Positions 23,400-35,049 are shown, counted from the first letter of the stretch. The stretch is DNA of 64,000 nucleotides from Torreya grandis (GCA_037957365.1 JARHVA010000397.1:5212501-5276500); one strand, 5' to 3'. Notes: generated by a model from the sequence alone, not told the origin. A program made the numbers and translations.

Positions 23400-24030
23400 T
23401 ATCAAACATTTGCCAACTTACCTCATTATCAGGTACAACTAGCATACATATGACCTTGACCTTATCTTGACTTTGGTTGCCTTTGAATCCTTCCACAACC
23501 TCATACTGAGTTCCAATGGCTGTAATCCTATTTTATTATTGGTTTGCCTCTCTTGGTATGGATTATATATTGAATGCCAAGAAGTCCTCTATGAGATCCC
23601 ATACATGGTGCTTATAGGATTTCAAATGTTGTTTTTTGACTACACTTATGCCTTTCACTTGTTTCAAAATAATATCACTATCACCCTTGAACTCAAGGAG
23701 TTTGAAACCTCTTCTTCTTGCCTCTTGAAAACCATGCATAAGGGATTAATATTTAGCTATGTTTGAAGTGTAAATGAATTGAAATCTTGTAGTTGAATAG
23801 TAATTTTGATCTAGAGGTGAAACTAGCATGGCTCTATCTCCACTACCATTATTTAAACTTGAGACATAAAGGAGTAAAGTATATAGACCATCTTCCCCTT
23901 GAGTGGTGTTAGTTAGGCAAGGTATAACAACACCTTTCTCATGTATATGATACACCCCTATGTCTAATTCTTCAATATTGCTATAGGGATCAAATCCATG
24001 ATTGTCAGCTACCCATTCATCCATGTATAG
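23400..24030 (-). pseudogene. Gypsy C RNase H-like domain located upstream of RT
   Basis: The open minus-strand stretch 23746-24024 ends SGDRAMLVSPLDQNYYSTTRFQFIYTSNIAKY and continues after one stop with FKLLEFKGDSDIILKQVKG, QHLKSYKHHVWDLIEDFLAFNI-SIPREANN. This is the order of an RNase H fold (AxLxSP...F.CTNNxAEYEAL - GDSxLIxxQV - L..Y...V..L...F - IPRxxN). It lies between the protease and RT, while another RNase H follows the RT. The NNxAEYE position is SNIAKY, so a likely catalytic Glu is lost. I recall predicted plant polyproteins with the same order, so the arrangement may be a sub-lineage trait rather than a rearrangement. Confidence 0.75.
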
Positions 24031-24213
24031 GTCTAAAATTCCTTTAATATGGTTATGATGCTCTTGTTCTCTAACATTTTCACCTTATTCAAATATGGTA
24101 TAGTTGACATTTGAAATTTTAGGCATATAGGGCTCCAAATGGAACCTAGAGATAGGTTCTGACCTAATGGTGTCCCTAGTCCCATATCTAGTTTTGAAAA
24201 CCATGTATGACTA

Positions 24214-25908
24214 GCTAGAGGACAAATAACCCCAAATTTTGTAGTAAGGTCCCTAGATAGGCATAAGTAAAATATGGGGGTAGGTCTACAACAATTATAT
24301 CTTGAGTGATGACATAATATTGTCAAGCTACCAATGTGATCTTAAGATCTTTCATAATACCTACTATTTTAGTTAGGGAACCATCCAACTAGAGAACACC
24401 CTTTTCATTAAGCACACATTTAATCTCAATCTTATCGCTATGGCTTTAGGCATAACTGAGGTTGAATCACCTAAATCTATCATATAATTGTGTATTAAAC
24501 AGTCCATTATGATGACTAAAAAATAAAATGGAGGGGGCTTGTCAACCTTATGGGGATGAAAAACACCATGAGCTTGACCTTGACTAGGAGTTTGACTAGT
24601 AACTTGAATTTGGCTAGGTTGACTACTATTTTTAAAAATAGTGTTCACCTTATTAGCTATCTCATTCACATGAGAAGGCTTGGAGATTTCTTGTTGAAAA
24701 ATTTCCTTCTATCTTGGAATAGACATGGCATAATACATAGACATGGTGACATTAACCTTTTTCATATGATCTACAATATTGAAAGGATAACTAGTACCTT
24801 TGAACTACACCTTAGAAGTTGAAGTATCACTTAGAACTTGAGTCACATGAGGAACAAAAGGGGACTTTTGTTGATGTCCATGATGTTGAGGTATTTATTA
24901 AGTTTTAAGAGCTCTAACATATATATTTGAAGTGGTAGGCTACTGAATGGCTTGTGTAGGTGTTGAAAAATCCTTAGGTTGCCCCAAATTATCATCTAAC
25001 ATCCTAATCTTAGGTCATGTATTGGTTACAACTAGTTCATATACCCTTTGTGTAGTCTATCCCATGTTTACTACTACATGTTCAAACATGTTCTCTCCTT
25101 TTTGAAAGTTTATACACATGGTGTCATCTAGTGGCTTACCTATGCTTACTTACCACTTAGTTTGAGCTTCTAATGGTGTTAAGGTAGGAATGTTATCTTG
25201 ATTCATTGGAGGGCCTTATGGTAGAGGATGTATTGTGTTATAGCCTTAGAATGAAGGAACATACTTCCAACTAGGATCTTGATGCATTTCTCCACTTATA
25301 TTCATTACAATCTCAATGGACTACCCTCCCAATTATCATTAACCCTCTTGTGCAAGCTTATTTAGTGTGGTGACTAAGGCTCTTCAACTACTATCCATTG
25401 TGGGGTTGTAGCTATTGTAAGATCTTCATTGAGTAATTTGGCCCTAAAATTGTTGATTTTATGGATAAGAGGGTATATTTTAGGATTGAACAATGTATTG
25501 GTTTTGGAACGTACTTTTGTATGGCCTATATATAATCTACTATTATCTCTCTAGAGCCACTAGCTTGTTGTTTTATGCCTTCAACAAGCTCTCAATTCTT
25601 ACAAATTTATGCACTTGACTATCATCAAGTTGAGATTTATTTTTTGAGGTGGGAAATGGATCAATGGTAGGTGGGGTTGGTTGAAGCTCAGGAAAACATG
25701 GCATGTGAGGTCTTGGCATGATTTTTCCTACTTATATCAAATAGTTTTATACCCTTATAATTATCTCATAATCCCCAGGCAAAGTTATCCCACACATATA
25801 TTGGATCATAACTATAATGTCTAAATTCAGTACTCTTAAATAATAAAGGAAAGCATAATTGGGTATGGGCTTAATGATGACAAGGATGATATCCCAAGAA
25901 TTTTAGTA
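24214..25908 (-). pseudogene. Gypsy C gag-C/protease, unit 1 (joined to the rest of pol)
   Basis: The innermost unit in element order. 24373-24669 carries VNEIANKVNTIFKNSS, a Q/S/P-rich linker and the protease active-site block YMIDLGDSTSVMPKAIA (usual DLGAST or DSGAS). After the shared stop come VVDLPPYF- and LSRD-TTKFG-like blocks that run on into unique sequence (HTWFSKLDMG...) toward the RNase H. This copy has a base loss near 24440 that shifts the frame after MPKAIA compared with units 2-4. Confidence 0.82.
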
Positions 25909-27604
25909 GCTAGAGGACAAATAACCCCCAATTTTGTAGTAAAGTCCCTAGATAGGCATAAGTAAAATATGGGGGTAGGTCTACAACCATTAAATCTTGA
26001 GTGATGACATAATTTTGTCAAGCTACTAATGTGATCTTAATATCTTTAATAATACCTACTATTTTAGTTAGGGAACCATCCGACTAGAGAACACCCTTTT
26101 CATTAAGCACACATTTAATCTCAATCTTATCTGCTATGGCTTTAGGCATAACTGAGGTTGAATCACCTAAATCTATCATATAATTGTGTATTAAACAGTC
26201 CATTATGATGACTAAAAAATAAAATGGAGGGGACTTGTCAACCTTAGGGGGATGAAAAACACCATGAGCTTGACCTTGACTAGGAGTTTGACTAGTAACT
26301 TGAATTTGGTTAGGTTGACTACTATTTTTAAAAATAGTGCTCACCTTATTAGCTATCTCATTCACATGAGAAGGCTTGGAGATTTCTTGTTGAAGAATTT
26401 CCTTCTGTCTTGGAATAGACATGGCATAATACATAGACATGGTGACATTAACCTTTTTCATATGATCTAAAATATTGAAAGGATAACTAGTACCTTTGAA
26501 CTACACCTTAGAAGTTGAAGTATCACTTAGAACTTGAGTCACATGAGGAACAAAGGGGGACTTTTTTTGATGTCCATGATGTTGAGGTATTTATTAAGTT
26601 TTAAGAGCTCTAACATATATATTTGAAGTGGTAGGCTACTGAATGGCTTGTGTAGGTCTTGAGAAATCCTTAGGTTGCCCCAAATTATCATCTAACATCC
26701 TAATCTTAGGTCATGTATTGGTTACAACTAGTTCATCTACCCTTTATGTAGTCTATCCCATGTTTACTACTACATGTTCAAACATGTTCTCTCCTTTTTG
26801 AAATTTTATACACATGGTGTCATATAGTGGCTTACCTATGCTTACTTACCCCTTAGTTTGAGCTTCCAATGGTGTTAAGGTAGGCATGTTATCTTGATTC
26901 ATTGGAGGGCCTTATGGTAGAGGATGTATTGTGTTATAGCCTTAGAATGAAGGAACATACTTCCAACTAGGATATTTTTGCATTTCTCCACTTATATTCA
27001 TTACAATCTCAATGGACTACCCTCCCAATTATCATTAACCCTCTTGTGCAAGCTTATTTAGTGTGGTGACTAAGGCTCTTCAGCTACTAGCCATTGTGGG
27101 GTTGTAGCTATTTTAAGTTCTTCTTTGAGTAATTTGGCCCTCAAATTGTTGAATTTATGGATAAGAGGGTATATTTTAGGATTGAACAATGTATTTGTTT
27201 TGGAACATAATTTGGTATGGCCTATATAGAATCTATTGTTATCTCTCTAGAGCCACTAGCTTGTTGTTTTATGCCTTCAACAAGCTCTCAATTCTTACAA
27301 ATTTATCCACTTGACTATCATCAAGTTGAGATTTATTTTTTGAGGTGGGAAATGGATCAATGGTAGGTGGGGTTGGTTGAAGCTCAGGAAAACATGGCAT
27401 GTGAGGTCTTGGCATGATTTTTCCTACTTATATCAAATAGTTTTATACCCTTATAGCTATCTCATAATCCCCAGGCAAAGTTATCCCACCCATATATTGG
27501 ATCATAACTATAATGTCTAAATTTAGTACTCTTAAATAATAAAGGAAAGCATAATTGGGTATGGGCTTAATGATGACAAGGATGATATCCCAAGACTTTT
27601 AGTA
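25909..27604 (-). pseudogene. Gypsy C gag-C/protease, unit 2
   Basis: The longest open copy is 26084-26461 (125 codons), starting MKKVNVTMSMYYAMSIP and ending ADKIEIKCVLNEKGVL at the shared stop. It includes the protease block IDLGDSTSVMP. The protease tail LCLSRDFTTKLGVICPLATK runs straight into the gag sequence of the junction (LGISSLSSLSPYP in the same frame). Confidence 0.85.
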
Positions 27605-28676
27605 GCTAGAGGACAAATAACCCCCAATTTTTTAGTAAAGTCCCTAGATAGGCATAAGTAAAATATGGGGGTAGGTCTACAACCATTAAATCTTGAGTGA
27701 TGACATAATTTTGTCAAGCTACTAATGTGATCTTAAGATCTTTCATAATACCTACTATTTTAGTTAGGGAACCATCCAACTAGAGAACACCCTTTTCATT
27801 AAGCACACATTTAATCTCAATCTTATCTGCTATGGCTTTAGGCATAACTGAGGTTGAATCACCTAAATCTATCATATAATTGTGTATTAAACAGTCCATT
27901 ATGATGACTAAAAAATAAAATGGAGGGGACTTGTCAACCTTAGGGGGATGAAAAACACCATGAGCTTGACCTTGACTAGGAGTTTGACTAGTAACTTGAA
28001 TTTGGCTAGGTTGACTACTATTTTTAAAAATAGTGTTCACCTTATTAGCTATCTCATTCACATGAGAAGGCTTGGAGATTTCTTGTTGAAGAATTTCCTT
28101 CTATCTTGGAATAGACATGGCATAGTACATAGACATGGTGACATTAACCTTTTTCATATGATTTACAATATTGAAAGGATAACTAGTACCTTTGAACTAC
28201 ACCTTAGAAGTTGAAGTATCACTTGGAACTTGAGTCACATGAGGAACAAAAGGGGACTTTTGTTGATGTCCATGATGTTGAGGTATTTATTAAGTTTTAA
28301 GAGCTCTAACATATATATTTGAAGTGGTAGGCTAATGAATGGCTTGTGTAGGTGTTGAAAAATCCTCTGGTTGCCCCAAATTATCATCTAACATCTTAAT
28401 CTTAGGTCATGTATTGGTTACAACTAGTTCATCTACCCTTTGTGTAGTCTATCGCATGTTTACTACTACATGTTCAAACATGTTCTCTCCTTTTTGAAAT
28501 TTTATACACATGGTGTCATCTAGTGGCTTACCTATGCTTACTTACCCCTTAGTTTGAGCTTCCAATGGTGTTAAGGTAGGCATGTTATCTTGATTCATTG
28601 GAGGGCCTTATGGTAGAGGATGTATTGTGTTATAGCCTTAGAATGAAGGAACATGATTCCAACTAGGATCTTTATG

Positions 28677-28681
28677 CATTT
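28677..28681 (+). repeat. Target-site duplication of copia D, left
   Basis: CATTT, directly before TGTTGGG of the LTR. It is matched by CATTT at 32734-32738 after the other LTR. The other three tandem units show the uninserted site with a single CATTT. Confidence 0.95.
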
Positions 28682-29720
28682 TGTTGGGATAAATAACCAA
28701 AAGCACACAATTGATTACCGAGCAACTTAATATGCGAAAATAAACCAAAATACACAAGTAACTAGAATTCAAAAATAACAAATGATATGAGAGACAATAC
28801 ACAACTTGTATTAAAACTCTTTCAGAAGGAAATACAACAAAGAAGGCTGCCACAGTTCTTCTTCCTTACACACCTCTAGGGCTCCCACACCTCTAGGGCA
28901 TAAATAGTAAATCTTCCCTCAAATCTCTCTCTTAGGTCCCAACACCCAACTCAAACACAAAGTTGGTGTTCACCTTACACCTGTGCTCCACGCACTCCAC
29001 AAGTGCTCCATGCATTCCACAAGTACACACATGTACTCCAAGTAGATCCCACCTGATTCTGATCCTTGTTGTGTTGCTGTCCTATCTGATCTTGCACACC
29101 TGCAAATCAACCTGGTTCTACACACCTATGAACCTTGACCTTGCACACACATACACCTACAAATCAATGATCTTACTTACCCATGCAGATCTCTTATCGT
29201 AGCCATGCTCACCTGATGACCAAGATCATACATACATGAAGAACCCTACTAATTATCCAACCCAGCACCCACCCCTGGTATTGTGGCACTAGGAGGAACA
29301 CACCATTGTTCTCTTCTCTTTGAAGGACTTTATTTGCTCTCTTACTCTCTAGCACTAGTTTACAATACAACCAATGAGTGTCTTAAATAGATCTCATGCA
29401 AATAATAATTAGACACCAAATTACAATAATTAGATCCACAGCTCTCAGTCTAAAATTGGCTCTCAACATGCAAGCACTTGGTTCATTAGCTAACTACCCA
29501 TAATACATGCAGTCCAAACCACACAGGTGACCGACGTCGGTCCCTGTCTACCTAGGGGGTGTCGACACCGGCCGACTTTTGACCGACATCAGTTGCCTTC
29601 TTGTCTGATCCTGCCAACGTCGGTTGGCCTGATCGATGCTGGTGTTTGTGACACTTCACAACCCTTTGCAACCTCCTTCCCTACTTGCATCAATGAAGCT
29701 TTTAGCTCCACAACCTAACA
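28682..29720 (-). repeat. Copia D 3' LTR (1039 bp)
   Basis: TGTTGGGATAAAT ... CAACCTAACA. Contains a perfect ACCGACGTCGGT palindrome at 29530-29541 and decayed neighbours to about 29650. Confidence 0.95.
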
Positions 29721-29737
29721 ATCTCCCACTTAAAGAT
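29721..29737 (-). promoter_or_regulatory. Polypurine tract of copia D
   Basis: The minus strand reads TATCTTTAAGTGGGAGAT directly before the LTR start TGTTAGG; same site as in copy E with one G to A type change. Confidence 0.8.
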
Positions 29738-29739
29738 AA

Positions 29740-30620
29740 ATAGATGCACTGTACCTATACCTGTACCTCATCTAATCTATTTCCTAGCTTGTATCCCTCT
29801 TCAAGCTCAATCTTGAAGATAACCCACCACACAACCTATGGTGTACCTCCTGTCATCTGAGTACCCTACCGCATCTGCATCTACAAATCCATGTAGTGAA
29901 GTCCTGACCCTGAATAACATGAATCCCTGCTACTGGTCCCTCTCAAATACCTGAGAACCCACTTCTCTGAATTGGCTCCTAACTCTTTGACAACACCCAA
30001 TGCTTGGGCAAACTTAGGCCTATACCAGACCTCATGTGATTTTGAACACTTAACTATCTAGCCCTTAGTGTGCTCCAATTCTGCATCCTTCGTAATGAAC
30101 CTCGCCAACACCTGATTCACATCAGCTTCCACTGGAGACAAAATCAACCTGTGATCTCCCATGTCCCCCATGCCAAAGAATTTTGCTGCTCCAAATTCTT
30201 CATAGCAAACCACTAAACTAATCTTACCCTTAGCTCAGCAAAACCCTGTATGTATAAACCTGCTAGCAAACATACCATCCACATACAACAATAGAATGAT
30301 GTTGCAATCATCATCCACCTGGTAAGACAAACCATAGTAGTTACCCTGACATTGACTAAAGTCATGCTTTGTCATCCCACTGTCAAAACCTATATCACTG
30401 TCCTACAACTTCCTCAAGACCATATGCCTTGGTATTCCGTCTCACATGTCCATTATCTCTATTCTTCAACTAAGGTATCCATTCATCTTTGTGCTTTCTT
30501 CCTGCTAGCAACCCTACCAAATCTCCTGCTTGGTTCTGCAAACTCTCCATGCCATGCTCCCACTGTTTCCTAGATCCTTCCTGCTCTATAGTCAGAAACA
30601 AGTATAAAGAAGAGAAACAA
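29740..30620 (-). pseudogene. Copia D: RT and RNase H remnants
   Basis: In element order: RT N-terminal block GSRKQWEHGMESLQNQAGDLVGLLAGRK (inside the open stretch 30470-30802, usual W..AM..E...L..N.TW.LV.LP.GRK), then a jump to NGHVRRNTKAYGLEEVVGQ (usual LKKSLYGLKQAPRQWY), then a degraded IILLLYVDGM-like RT active-site region near 30270-30310. An RNase H tail follows in which VDADAVGYSDDRRYTIGCVV corresponds to the GYxDADxAGDxDxRRSTxGY block. The middle of RT is deleted. Confidence 0.75.
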
Positions 30621-30734
30621 TGAATTTGAGGCTTACTTACCATCTTCAATCCTACATATGGGCATTTGAGACTCCTTGACAGTTCACTGTCCACCCAAAA
30701 TCTATTACAATAACTGACCTCGGTCACCACATAG

Positions 30735-30870
30735 TCTGCATCCAACCGACGTCGATTCCTGCACCTATCCTGACTACCTACCCTACCGACGTCGGTGTCC
30801 ACCTTGTGTCAACGTTAGTCCTCATGACCGACATTGGTCTTACCTCCTGCCGATGCCAATTTTTTTTTTG
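30735..30870. repeat. Palindrome cluster internal to copia D
   Basis: ACCGACGTCGAT at 30745-30756, a perfect ACCGACGTCGGT at 30785-30796 and decayed neighbours. Same position relative to the coding remnants as the cluster at 1290-1560 in copy E, but fewer units. Confidence 0.75.
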
Positions 30871-31605
30871 CCGATGTAGATACCTGTGTTTGCCTGTGAG
30901 TGATGACTTTTTCCCCGCGAGCTCCTTTGAATCAAGTCCCATGTCTAAACTACCCTGCCCAGAAGTATCTAGCCCCATCCACTGGTCTCTGTCTGCCATC
31001 TCCTCCATAAACACCAAGGCTTTCCAGTTCTTAATCCTGTCAAATATATCAGTCTTCCTCTTAAGAACATGCATCTCCTTCTTGCTCATGTGACCAAGCC
31101 TATGAAGCCACGTCTCTACAATAAAAGAAGAATTAGTAATATAAACAAGTAGATAAAGAGTACCTATTTTCTTACCACCAACTAATTCAAGTGCATCCAC
31201 TATGAGAGTTCTTGTGCATCTCTCATCACCCAACCTTTCTAAAGAAATTAGCCATATCTCCAAACCTGGGACCTGCATGACCTCCTTCAACACCCATGTG
31301 TTGGCTGCCTGCGATTTTAGCTTCACTTCCCCTTTGCCAATTTTTTGGCAAGGCTCACCAACTCCTCTCCTTGGGGCTGCATGGAAAGAGGCAACATAAT
31401 CTGTTATCCAAGATTCAACTTTATCCAAGAAACCTCCCAAAGCATCCTATGCAACAACACCTGCAACATCTGCATCTTCAGTTCCTTCATGCTGATCTGC
31501 TACCAACCAACAATATTCTTTTACCTGCTCTTTCTTTCCATAGGACCGTAAGTGACCATCTGTGCTTTTCAACTCCTCCATTCTTAGCTTACTTTGATCT
31601 ACCAT
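30778..31605 (-). pseudogene. Copia D: zinc knuckle, protease and GAG-pre-integrase remnant
   Basis: A frame from the ATG at 31603-31605 to the stop at 30778 has one internal stop near 31441. Blocks in order: SYGKKEQVKEYCW (degraded zinc knuckle, usual CxxCGKxGHxxxxCW), SWITDYVASFHAAP (protease, usual SWxxDSGASFH), VMQVPGLEIWLISLERLGDE and TWLHRLGHMSKKEMHVL (GAG-pre-integrase, usual LWHRRLGHMS). After these the frame enters the palindrome region instead of an integrase core. 220 codons from 31440 are open, the longest uninterrupted coding remnant in the window. Confidence 0.87.
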
Positions 31606-31680
31606 TGCTCTACTCCCACTCAATCAGAAACCCCTAAGAGTGACCTATAACCAAACACAAAACCTGCTCCCTACAACTTG

Positions 31681-31692
31681 GCTCTGATACCA
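31681..31692 (-). promoter_or_regulatory. tRNA-iMet primer binding site of copia D
   Basis: The minus strand reads TGGTATCAGAGC, two bases from the 5' LTR; identical to copy E. Confidence 0.92.
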
Positions 31693-31694
31693 CG

Positions 31695-32733
31695 TGTTGG
31701 GATAAATAACTGGAAGCACACAATTGATTACCAAGCAACTTAATATGTGGAAATAAACTAGAATACACAAGTAACTAGAATTTATAAATAACACATGATA
31801 TGAGAGATAATACACAACTTGTATTAAAACTCTTTCAGAAGGAAATACAATAAAGAAGGCTACCACAGTTCTTCTTCCTTACACACCTCTAGGGCTCCCA
31901 CACCTCTAGGGCATAAATAGTAAATCTTCCCTCAAATCTCTCTCTTAGGTCCCAACACCCAAATCAAACATAGAGTTTGTGTTCACCTTACACCTATGCT
32001 CCATGCACTCCACAAGTGCTCCACGCACTCCACAAGTACACACACGTACTCCAAGTAGATCCCACCTGATTCTGCTCCCTGTTGTGTTGTTGTCCTATCT
32101 GATCTTGCACACCTACAAATCAACCTGGTTCTACACACCTATGAACCTTGGCCTTACACACACATACACCTACAAATCAATGATCTTACTTACCCATGCA
32201 GATCTCCTATTGTAGCCATGCTCACCTGATGACCAAGATCATACATACATGAAGAACCCTACTGATTCTCCTACCCAGCACCCACACCTGGTATTGTGGC
32301 ACTAGGAGGAACACACCATTGCTCTCTTCTCTTTGAAGGAGCTTATTTTCTCTCTTACTCTCTAGCACTAGTTTACAATACAACTAATGAGTCTCTTAAA
32401 TAGATCTCATGCAAACAATAATTAGACACCTAATTACAATAATTAGATCCGCGGCTCTTAGTCTAAAATTGGCTCTCAACATGCAAACACTTGGTTCGTT
32501 AGCTAACTGCCCATAACACACATAGTTCGAACCACATAGGTGATTGACGTTGGTCCCTGTCTACCTGGGGGGTGATGACGCCAGCCAACTTCTGATCGAT
32601 GTCAGTTGCCTTCTTGTCTAATCCTGCCGACGTCAGTTGGCCTAACCGACGCCGGTGTCTGTGACACTCTGCAACCCTTCGCAACCTCCTTCCCTACTTG
32701 CATTAGTGAAGCTTTTAGCTCCACAACGTAACA
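31695..32733 (-). repeat. Copia D 5' LTR (1039 bp)
   Basis: TGTTGGGATAAAT ... CAACGTAACA. Carries ACCGACGCCGGT at 32645-32656 and decayed palindromes from about 32540; a TATTTAAGA remnant of the TATA-like site is at about 32395. Confidence 0.95.
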
Positions 32734-32738
32734 CATTT
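32734..32738 (+). repeat. Target-site duplication of copia D, right
   Basis: CATTT, directly after CGTAACA of the LTR; pairs with 28677-28681. Confidence 0.95.
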
Positions 32739-33357
32739 CTCCACTTATATTCATTACAACCTCAATGGACTACCCTCCCAATTATCATTAACCCTCTTGT
32801 GCAAGCTTATTTAGTGTGGTGACTAAGGCTCTTCAGCTACTATCCATCGTGGGGTTGTAGCTATTGTAAGATCTTTTTTGAGTAATTTGGCCCTGAAATT
32901 GTTGAATTTATGGATAAGAGGGTATATTTTAGGATTGAACAATGTATTGGTTTTGGAACGTACTTTGGTATGGCCTATATAGAATCTATTGTTATCTCTC
33001 TAGAGCCACTAGCTTGTTGTTTTATGCCTTCAACAAGCTCTCAATTCTTACAAATTTATCCACTTGACTATCATCAAGTTGAGATTGATTTTTTGAGGTG
33101 GGAAATGGATAAATGGTAGGTGGGGTTGGTTGAAGCTTAGGAAAACATGGCATGCGAGGTCTTGGCATGATTTTTCCTACTTATATCAAATAATTTTATA
33201 CCCTTATAGCTATCTCATAATCCCCAGGCAAAGTTATCCCACCCATATATTGGATCATAACTATAATGTCTAAATTTAGTACTCTTAAATAATAAATAAA
33301 ATCATAATTGGGTATGGGCTTAATGATGACAAAGATGATATCCTAAGACTTTTAGTA

Positions 33358-35049
33358 GCTAGAGGACAAATAACCCCCAATTTTGTAGTAAAGTCCCTAG
33401 ATAGGCATAAGTAAAATATGGGGGTAGGTCTACAACCATTAAATCTTGATTGATGACATAATTTTGTCAAGCTACCAATGTGATCTTAAGATCTTTCATA
33501 ATACCTACTATTTTAGTTAGGGAACCATCCAACTAGAGAACACCCTTTTCATTAAGGCACACATTTGATCTCAATCTTATCTACTATGGCTTTAGGCATA
33601 ACTGAGGTTGAATCACCTAAATCTATCATATAATTGTGTATGAAATAGTCCATTATGATGACTAAAAAATAAAATGGAGGGGACTTGTCAGCCTTAGGGG
33701 GATGAAAAACACCATGAGCTTGACCTTGACTAGGAGTTTGACTAGTAACTTGAATTTGGCTAGGTTGACTACTATTTTTAAAAATAGTGTTCACCTTATT
33801 AGCTATCTCATTCACATGAGAAGGATTGGAGATTTCTTGTTGAATAATTTCCTTTTGTCTTGGAATAGACATGGCATAATACATAGACATGGTGACATTA
33901 ACCTTTTTCATATTATCTACAATATTTAAAGGATAACTAGTACCTTTTAACTACACTTTAGAAGTTGAAGTATCACTTGGAACTTGAGTCACATGAGGAA
34001 CAAAAGGGGAATTTTGTTGATGTCCATGATGTTGAGGTATTTATTAAGTAATAAGAGCTCTAACATATATATTTGAAGTGGTAGGTTACTGAATGGCTTG
34101 TGTAGGTGTTGAAAAATCCTTAGGTTGCCCCAAATTATCATCTAACATCCTAATCTTAGGTCATGTATTGGTTACAACTAGTTCATCTACCCTTTGTGTA
34201 GTCTATCCCATGTTTACTACTACATGTTCAAACATGTTCTCCCCTTTTTGAAATTTTATACACATGGTGTCATCTAGTGGCTTACCTATGCTTACTTACC
34301 ACTTAGTTTGAGCTTCCAATGGTGTTAAGGTATGCATGCTATCTTGATTCATTGGAGGGCCTTATGGTAGAGGATGTATTGTGTTATAGCCTTAGAATGA
34401 AGGAACATACTTCCAACTAGGATCTTGATGCATTTCTCCACTTATATTCATTACAATCTCAATGGAGTACCCTCTCAATTATCATTAACCCTCTTGTGAA
34501 AGCTTATTTAGTGTGGTGACTAAGGCTCTTCAAATATTATCCATTGTGGGGTTGTAGCTATTGTAAGATCTTCTTTAAGTAATTTGACCCTGAAATTGTT
34601 GATTTTATGGATAAGAGGGTATATGTAGGATTGAACAATGTATTGGTTTTGGAACATGCTTTGGTATGGCCTATATAGAATCTATTGTTATCTCTCTAGA
34701 GCCACTAACTTATTGTTTTATGCCTTCAACAAGCTCTCAATTCTTACAAATTTATCCACTTGACTATCATCAAGTTGAGATTGATTTTTTGAGGTGGGAA
34801 ATGGATCAATGGTAGGTGGGGTTGGTTGAAGCTTAGGAAAACATGGCATGCGAGGTCTTGGCATGATTTTTCCTACTTATATCAAATAGTTTTATACCCT
34901 TATAGCTATCTCATAATCCCCAGGCAAAGTTATCCCACCCATATATTGGATCATAACTATAATGTCTAAATTCAATACTCTTAAATAATAAAGAAAAGCA
35001 TAATTGGGTATGGGCTTAATGATGACAAGGATGATATCCCAAGACTTTT
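33358..35049 (-). pseudogene. Gypsy C gag-C/protease, unit 4 (joined to unique gag)
   Basis: 33552-33911 carries the linker and protease block with a one-base insertion near 33557 relative to other units. The right end differs from the other units after CCCAAGACTTT: here it runs into unique gag sequence (TTTAAATCTATAG...), which marks the original gag copy and the outer end of the array. Confidence 0.88.

Larger units (their letters stand above)
28682..32733 (-). mobile_element. Non-autonomous Ty1/copia LTR element, copy D (complete)
   Basis: Full-length insertion of 4052 bp with two LTRs of exactly 1039 bp (28682-29720 and 31695-32733), internal region of 1974 bp, primer site, polypurine tract and a perfect 5-bp target duplication CATTT. 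By eye its LTRs differ by roughly 5 percent. Same family and same truncated internal plan as copy E at 1-3533: it lacks most of gag, all of the integrase core and the middle of RT. It must have moved with proteins supplied by a complete relative. Confidence 0.95.
27605..33357 (-). pseudogene. Gypsy C gag-C/protease, unit 3 (interrupted by copia D)
   Basis: 27780-28061 carries the protease block as in unit 2. The unit is split at 28681/32734 by copia D, with CATTT on both sides. Removing D and one CATTT restores exactly the 1696-bp period and the sequence GCATTTCTCCAC seen in the other units. Confidence 0.9.
24214..35049 (-). repeat. Four tandem 1.696-kb gag/protease units in gypsy C
   Basis: The word GCTAGAGGAC, just after each junction, occurs at 24214, 25909, 27605 and 33358. 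Spacings are 1695, 1696 and 5753; subtracting copia D plus its 5-bp duplication (4057) from the last gives 1696. Units are about 95-98 percent alike by eye, far closer than C's LTRs. Each unit runs from inside gag (FKKSWDI side) to the end of the protease (LSRDFTTKLG side), joined protease-to-gag. The same premature TAG stop is at 24389-24391, 26083-26085, 27780-27782 and 33533-33535. Confidence 0.93.

Noticed and set aside
29527..29718. Plus-strand frame in the copia D LTR with Arg/Asp/Pro-rich sequence
   Set aside because: It is a reading of the palindrome cluster inside an LTR, not a gene.
30806..31637. Plus-strand frames opposite the copia D protease/GAG-pre region
   Set aside because: Antisense shadows; the minus strand carries the ordered copia domains.
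24214..35049. Regularly repeated sequence as a CRISPR array
   Set aside because: The units are 1.7 kb, contiguous and carry coding remnants; there are no short repeats with unique spacers. The short tandem arrays at 6825-7310 and 49190-49420 also lack spacer structure.
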